Position numbers and translations under genes: made by a program. Below, one piece after another: positions 9,093-15,137 of a stretch of DNA of 15,137 nt (position 1 is its first letter; the number at the start of each line of letters is the position of its first letter). The stretch spans positions 1-15,137 of the forward strand of contig NZ_LSJM01000148.1 in NCBI RefSeq assembly GCF_001557215.1, given 5' to 3'. Source of the stretch: Sphingomonas sp. CCH9-E2 (GTDB taxonomy: Bacteria > Pseudomonadota > Alphaproteobacteria > Sphingomonadales > Sphingomonadaceae). Below the pieces are notes generated by a model, which saw only the letters and a list, made by a program, of their open reading frames with translations, had not been told where the DNA came from and made no database searches.

Positions 9093-9448
9093 GTGAAACG
9101 CTTCCCACCGACCTGACCGAGGCCGAGGCGCGCAGCCGCAACGCCCGCGCCCGGCTGTTCGGCACGCTGGGGCGGATGCAGGACAAGCTCAACCCGATGG
9201 CGCTAGCCCAAGACGCGGTCGAGAATGTCGCGATCGGCGTTGCGCGCGACACAGTAGCGACGGTCCGCGCCAACCCCCGCACCGTCGCGGTCGTCGCCGG
9301 TGCCGCGATGCTCTTCCTCGCGCGCCGACCGCTCGCGCGATTGCTGGTCGGCGGTGCAACCGCTGCGGCCAAGGCGAGTTTGAACAAGCGCAAGCCAGAC
9401 ACCAGATCAGGGGCGAAGGCCCGTCCGAAGAAAGGATCCTCGACATGA
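9089..9448 (+). CDS. DUF3618-like small membrane protein
   Basis: 119 residues, starting [20 protein letters not shown]. The N-terminal [28 protein letters not shown] pattern (about 8-36) followed by a short hydrophobic segment ([19 protein letters not shown], about 66-84) resembles DUF3618 proteins. The C-terminus is Lys/Arg-rich ([17 protein letters not shown]). The role is unknown; the position matches yqjK in the yqjDEK-type operon. The reading frame extends upstream into the previous gene, but the ATG at 9089 overlaps the previous stop (ATGA). The 3' end in turn overlaps the next start by 4 bases. Confidence 0.72.
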   Translation: MSETLPTDLTEAEARSRNARARLFGTLGRMQDKLNPMALAQDAVENVAIGVARDTVATVRANPRTVAVVAGAAMLFLARRPLARLLVGGATAAAKASLNKRKPDTRSGAKARPKKGSST

Positions 9449-9774
9449 CCACCCCCCGCAACACACAAAAGCCCAGCACCGTCGAAGGCCTCGCGAAGAA
9501 CCCGATCGCGCTCGTCGCCGGCGGGGTTGCGCTGGGTGCCGTGATCGGCGCACTGATCCCGCGTCCGCAACAGGAAAAGGACCTGCTCGCACCGGTCGGC
9601 AAGCGCCTCGCGGAAGGTGCCACCGCCGCCGCTGCCGCCGCGCGCGAAGCCGGCAAGGCGGAGATCGACGCCATCCTGCCCCAGCGCGACGCCGCCAAGG
9701 ATCAGATCGGCAAGATCATCGGCTCCGCCCTGACCGCCGCCAAGGAAGCCGCGGCGAGCAAGACCGACGCGTAA
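9445..9774 (+). CDS. Small membrane protein, YtxH-like, function unknown
   Basis: 109 residues. A polar N-terminus, one glycine-rich hydrophobic segment (NPIALVAGGVALGAVIGALI, about 19-38), and then a long Ala/Lys/Glu helix (about 45-105). This is the general plan of YtxH-type stress proteins, but I do not recognise a firm family. It is last in the four-gene operon, with an ATGA overlap at its start. All four products share a single or double membrane segment and long charged helices, so they may act together at the inner membrane. Confidence 0.65.
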   Translation: MTTPRNTQKPSTVEGLAKNPIALVAGGVALGAVIGALIPRPQQEKDLLAPVGKRLAEGATAAAAAAREAGKAEIDAILPQRDAAKDQIGKIIGSALTAAKEAAASKTDA

Positions 9775-9780
9775 TCGCAG

Positions 9781-9809
9781 CCGTGCCGCGCTTTTACGGT
9801 GCGGCACGG
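9781..9809 (+). terminator. Strong hairpin after the stress operon
   Basis: CCGTGCCGC (9781-9789) and GCGGCACGG (9801-9809) pair perfectly over nine bases with an 11-base loop, starting six bases after the last stop codon of the operon. There is no clear U-tract behind it (TATTGAG), so it may be an imperfect terminator or an mRNA-stabilising 3' stem. Confidence 0.5.
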
Positions 9810-9839
9810 TATTGAGTGCAGCGCAACAACGCGGCTAAG

Positions 9840-9868
9840 GCTCCCGGTGTATCTCATTCCCCGGGAGC
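9840..9868 (+). promoter_or_regulatory. Stem-loop covering the ribosome site of the DUF4170 gene
   Basis: GCTCCCGG (9840-9847) pairs perfectly with CCGGGAGC (9861-9868), loop 13 bases. The GGGAG at 9863-9867 is the Shine-Dalgarno of the gene starting at 9873, so the folded form would hide it. The stem is eight base pairs, seven of them G-C. Confidence 0.5.
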
Positions 9869-9872
9869 AATT

Positions 9873-10091
9873 ATGAGCAAGCTGCACCTCGTCTTCGGCG
9901 GTCGCGTGAAGGACCCGATGACGCTCGATTTCCAAGATCCGACCAAGCTCGACGTGGTCGGCATCTTCCCCGACTATGCCAGCGCCGAAAAGGCATGGCG
10001 CGGCGCCGCGCAGCGGACGGTCGACGATGCCGAGATGAAATATGTGGTGGTCCACCTCCACCGGCTGATGGAGCCTGAGGCAGAGGGCTGA
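9873..10091 (+). CDS. DUF4170 domain-containing protein
   Basis: 72 residues, MSKLHLVFGGRVKDP to LHRLMEPEAEG. The VFGGRV opening, the GIFPDYASAEKAWRGAAQRTVDDAEMKYVVVHLHRL core and the size match the short DUF4170 proteins of alphaproteobacteria. No enzyme motif, signal peptide or membrane segment is seen, so it is a small cytoplasmic protein of unknown role. The ATG at 9873 has GGGAG five bases upstream. The frame is open further upstream, but those codons have no ribosome site and are not conserved-looking. It is set apart from the stress operon by a hairpin and probably has its own control. Confidence 0.82.
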   Translation: MSKLHLVFGGRVKDPMTLDFQDPTKLDVVGIFPDYASAEKAWRGAAQRTVDDAEMKYVVVHLHRLMEPEAEG

Positions 10092-10102
10092 AGCAGAACC
10101 TC

Positions 10103-10122
10103 CCCTCCCGCTTGCGGGAGGG
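10103..10122. repeat. Palindromic hairpin 1 of the 10092-10210 cluster
   Basis: CCCTCCCGC and GCGGGAGGG form nine perfect pairs around a TT. It lies twelve bases after the DUF4170 stop. It can act as terminator for that gene, but the same core recurs at 10182-10203 in nearly identical form, as expected of a repeat family. Confidence 0.7.
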
Positions 10123-10124
10123 CT

Positions 10125-10155
10125 CGGGGGTGGGCCTGTCCATCAGGCACCCCCG
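10125..10155. repeat. Hairpin 2 of the cluster
   Basis: CGGGGGT (10125-10131) and GCCTG (10134-10138) pair with CAGGC and ACCCCCG (10144-10155), leaving a two-G bulge at 10132-10133 and a five-base loop. It joins the two outer hairpins into one folded unit. Confidence 0.6.
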
Positions 10156-10181
10156 CATGAGAGCGACAAGCCCTCCCCTAG

Positions 10182-10203
10182 CCCCTCCCGCACGCGGGAG
10201 GGG
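10182..10203. repeat. Palindromic hairpin 3 of the cluster, greA 3' side
   Basis: CCCCTCCCGC (10182-10191) pairs perfectly with GCGGGAGGGG (10194-10203), ten pairs around AC. It ends seven bases past the greA stop (minus strand), so it may serve as the greA terminator. It shares its core with hairpin 1 and is flanked by a further CCCTCCCC run (10171-10178). Confidence 0.7.
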
Positions 10204-10210
10204 AAATGGA

Positions 10211-10687
10211 TCAAATAAACTCGATCTTGCTGACCTCGTACCAGCGGTCGCCCGCCGGCACGGTCACTTCGACCTCGTCGCCCAGGCTCTTGCCGATCAG
10301 CGCGCGGCCCAGCGGCGAGTTGTAGCTGATCCGCCCGGTCTTGGCGTCCGCCTCGGCCTGGCCGACGATCTGGTACTTCACCGTCTTGTCGTCCTCGTCG
10401 AGCAACGTCACCGTCGCGCCGAACACGATGCGATCGCCCGACAGGTCACGCGGATCGATGATCTGCGCTCGGCTCAGCTTGTCCTCGATGTCGGCGATCG
10501 ATGCCTCAACCTGGCCCTGGCGTTCCTTCGCCGCATGATATTCGGCGTTTTCCGACAGGTCGCCATGCGCACGCGCTTCCTCGATGGCGTCCACGATCAG
10601 CGGACGCTCGGCTTTCAGCGCCTTGAGCTGCTCATTGAGCTTCTCATAGCCTTCCGCCAGCATCGGCATCTTCTCGACCGTCGCCAT
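10211..10687 (-). CDS. greA: Transcription elongation factor GreA
   Basis: 158 residues, normal length. GreA enters the secondary channel of RNA polymerase and stimulates cleavage of backtracked RNA. The N-terminal coiled coil carries the signature [20 protein letters not shown] (36-55), with the tip acidic residues D43 and E46. The C-terminal FKBP-like domain (about 82-158) ends with [23 protein letters not shown]. The ATG at 10687 has AAGGA about nine bases upstream; an internal Met7 is a less likely start. It follows carB on the same strand after 83 bases, an order often seen in alphaproteobacteria. Confidence 0.97.
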   Translation of the reverse strand: MATVEKMPMLAEGYEKLNEQLKALKAERPLIVDAIEEARAHGDLSENAEYHAAKERQGQVEASIADIEDKLSRAQIIDPRDLSGDRIVFGATVTLLDEDDKTVKYQIVGQAEADAKTGRISYNSPLGRALIGKSLGDEVEVTVPAGDRWYEVSKIEFI

Positions 10688-10770
10688 TCAAACCCGTCCT
10701 TCGTCAAAAGCCCCGTGTCCCCGGCGTACCTTAAGCGGCCCGCTCGCACCCTAACCTTCGTTGTGGGGGA

Positions 10771-14102
<3,332 letters not shown>

Positions 14103-14103
<1 letters not shown>

Positions 14104-14540
14104 TATTTTCGCTTCAAACCATCTTTTGAAATATCTACGTCCCAACCATCGTAGGTCAGGCCGAACTCGCTAGCGAACGAACAGAACAGCGGAAGCGTGT
14201 GCTTTAGCCATTCTTCGATGATCGGCGCATCTTCGCCGATCAGGAGACGACCGTTTCCGACCTCTAGAACATTGAATTGCTTTTCCCGAGCAAACTTCGC
14301 CGCTCGTTCAACGTCAGCGTCCGAACCTACGAGGAGATGAGTAATCGGTCGCGACTTTTCGATATCGAGACCGTCAGCCTTCATCCGATCCATAATCGCG
14401 AAGCTAGGCTGAACGATCCTTCGTATGCACTCTTCATACGGTTGTCCCGCCATCTGCGAATTCTCCACCGGCACCGCGTTTCCGCAGCCTGAAAGCACAA
14501 GAGTTGCCGCAGCCAGCACCGCGACAAAGGTCCTGTTCAA
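14103..14540 (-). CDS. Predicted lipoprotein with RraB-like C-terminal domain, inserted between carA and carB
   Basis: 145 residues from a TTG start. [20 protein letters not shown] is a lipoprotein signal with lipobox L16-S-G-C19, so the mature protein would be membrane-attached. Residues about 47-136 ([63 protein letters not shown]) resemble the RraB family, best known as a cytoplasmic RNase E inhibitor in E. coli. In a lipoprotein that role cannot apply directly, so the function is unknown. The TTG overlaps the carA stop (TTGA) with GGGGA eight bases before it. The stop overlaps the carB start by one base. GC content counted over the gene is about 52-53%, well below its neighbours, and the 3' end is as low as 40%. 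This suggests recent acquisition. Confidence 0.72.
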
Positions 14541-15137
14541 GCCAACATCCCCACAAACCGCTCGAACAGATAGAAACTATCCTGCGGCCCCGGCGACGCC
14601 TCTGGATGATACTGAACCGAAAACGCCCGCCCGCCGTCGATTTCGATCCCGCAATTGCTGCCGTCGAACAGCGACACATGCGTCTCGACCACACCTGCGG
14701 GCAACGTCGCGCTTTCGACCGCGAAGCCGTGGTTCATCGACGTGATCTCGACCGCGCCGTCGCTCAGCCGCTTGACCGGATGGTTCGCGCCGCGATGCCC
14801 CTGGAACATCTTGGTCGTCTGCGCGCCCACCGCCAGCGCCAGCAGCTGATGCCCAAGGCAGATGCCGAACAGCGGCTTCTTGGTCGCCAGCAGCTCGCGG
14901 ATCACCGGCACGGCATATTCGCCCGTCGCGGCGGGATCGCCCGGCCCGTTCGACAGGAAGATGCCGTCGGGGTTGAAGCTCAGCACCTGCTCCGCCGTCG
15001 CGGTCGCGGGCAGCACCGTCACCTTCGCCCCGGCCTTCACCAGATTGCGGAAGATATTGTGCTTTGAGCCATAGTCGATGGCGACAACATGCGGTCTATC
15101 TAGCCCCTCCCCTTCAGGGGAGGGGCTAGATAGACCG
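14537..15137 (-). CDS. carA: Carbamoyl-phosphate synthase small subunit, C-terminal part (runs off right edge)
   Basis: About 200 codons of the glutamine amidotransferase half. [19 protein letters not shown] opens the class I glutaminase domain. [12 protein letters not shown], the nucleophile Cys in [21 protein letters not shown], and the His/Glu pair in HPEASPGP are all present, so the visible part looks active. It hydrolyses glutamine and sends ammonia to CarB. The N-terminal domain is outside the window. The first visible residues ([14 protein letters not shown]) are encoded by a perfect palindrome at 15092-15137 and read through it without a stop. They replace the variable linker between the two domains. 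The stop overlaps the start of the lipoprotein gene. Confidence 0.95.
   Translation of the reverse strand, partial: GLSSPSPEGEGLDRPHVVAIDYGSKHNIFRNLVKAGAKVTVLPATATAEQVLSFNPDGIFLSNGPGDPAATGEYAVPVIRELLATKKPLFGICLGHQLLALAVGAQTTKMFQGHRGANHPVKRLSDGAVEITSMNHGFAVESATLPAGVVETHVSLFDGSNCGIEIDGGRAFSVQYHPEASPGPQDSFYLFERFVGMLA
15092..15137. repeat. Perfect palindrome (21-base arms) inside carA
   Basis: Bases 15092-15112 are the exact reverse complement of 15117-15137, around a TTCA loop. The inner core is TAGCCCCTCCCC / GGGGAGGGGCTA and the outer arms add CGGTCTATC / GATAGACCG. The right arm stops exactly at the window edge, so the element may be longer. The core resembles the hairpins at 3816-3843 and 10103-10203. 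If the edge is a contig end, part of the outer symmetry could be an assembly fold-back. Confidence 0.8.

Noticed and set aside
10101..10203. CRISPR array from repeated CCCTCCCG units
   Set aside because: There are only two inverted copies with no regular spacers. They are self-complementary hairpins, not direct repeats with unique spacers.
10688..10770. Terminator between carB and greA
   Set aside because: The GC-rich runs here do not form a convincing stem with a U-tract, so read-through from carB into greA remains possible.

Overview
The window is GC-rich chromosomal DNA (roughly 65-70% in the core genes by spot counts). Protein sequences and gene order point to an alphaproteobacterium of the Sphingomonadaceae (Sphingomonas-like). 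The grounds are the eno - ftsB-like - pdhA - pdhB order with a lipoyl domain fused to PdhB, DUF4170 and DUF3618-type small proteins, a TadG/TadE trio, and GC-rich CCCCTCCC/GGGAGGGG hairpins between genes. The genus is inferred from family resemblance and was not confirmed by any search.

Layout. (1) 1-385, minus: the N-terminal part of a squalene/phytoene synthase-family protein, running off the left edge. (2) 495-3807, plus: three overlapping genes for Tad/Flp pilus proteins, namely a TadG-like VWA protein and two TadE-like pseudopilins. A CtrA-like half-site lies upstream. (3) 3852-8071, minus: pdhB, pdhA, an FtsB/DivIC-like division protein and enolase. (4) 8214-9774, plus: a compact four-gene operon of small membrane proteins (YqjD/ElaB-like, holin-like YqjE type, DUF3618-like, YtxH-like). 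It is preceded by a good match to the general stress sigma factor EcfG promoter. (5) 9873-10091, plus: a DUF4170 protein whose Shine-Dalgarno lies inside a stem-loop. (6) 10092-10210: a cluster of three hairpins between converging genes. (7) 10211-15137, minus: greA, carB, a small lipoprotein gene and the C-terminal part of carA, which runs off the right edge.

How they fit together. Most of the window is core metabolism and growth: glycolysis into acetyl-CoA (enolase, pyruvate dehydrogenase E1), carbamoyl phosphate for arginine and pyrimidines (CarAB), transcript elongation (GreA) and septation (FtsB-like). The accessory parts are the pilus trio, the stress-type membrane operon and the lipoprotein.

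The least ordinary signals are at the right end and in the small genes. A low-GC lipoprotein gene with an RraB-like C-terminal domain sits exactly between carA and carB, overlapping both by a few bases. A perfect 21-bp-arm palindrome lies in frame inside carA, at the joint between its two domains. A canonical EF-hand-type loop is present in one TadE-like pilin. The EcfG promoter and the stem-loop over the DUF4170 ribosome site are the clearest regulatory candidates. No tRNA, rRNA, CRISPR array, insertion sequence or prophage was seen, and no stretch over 300 bases lacks a gene.
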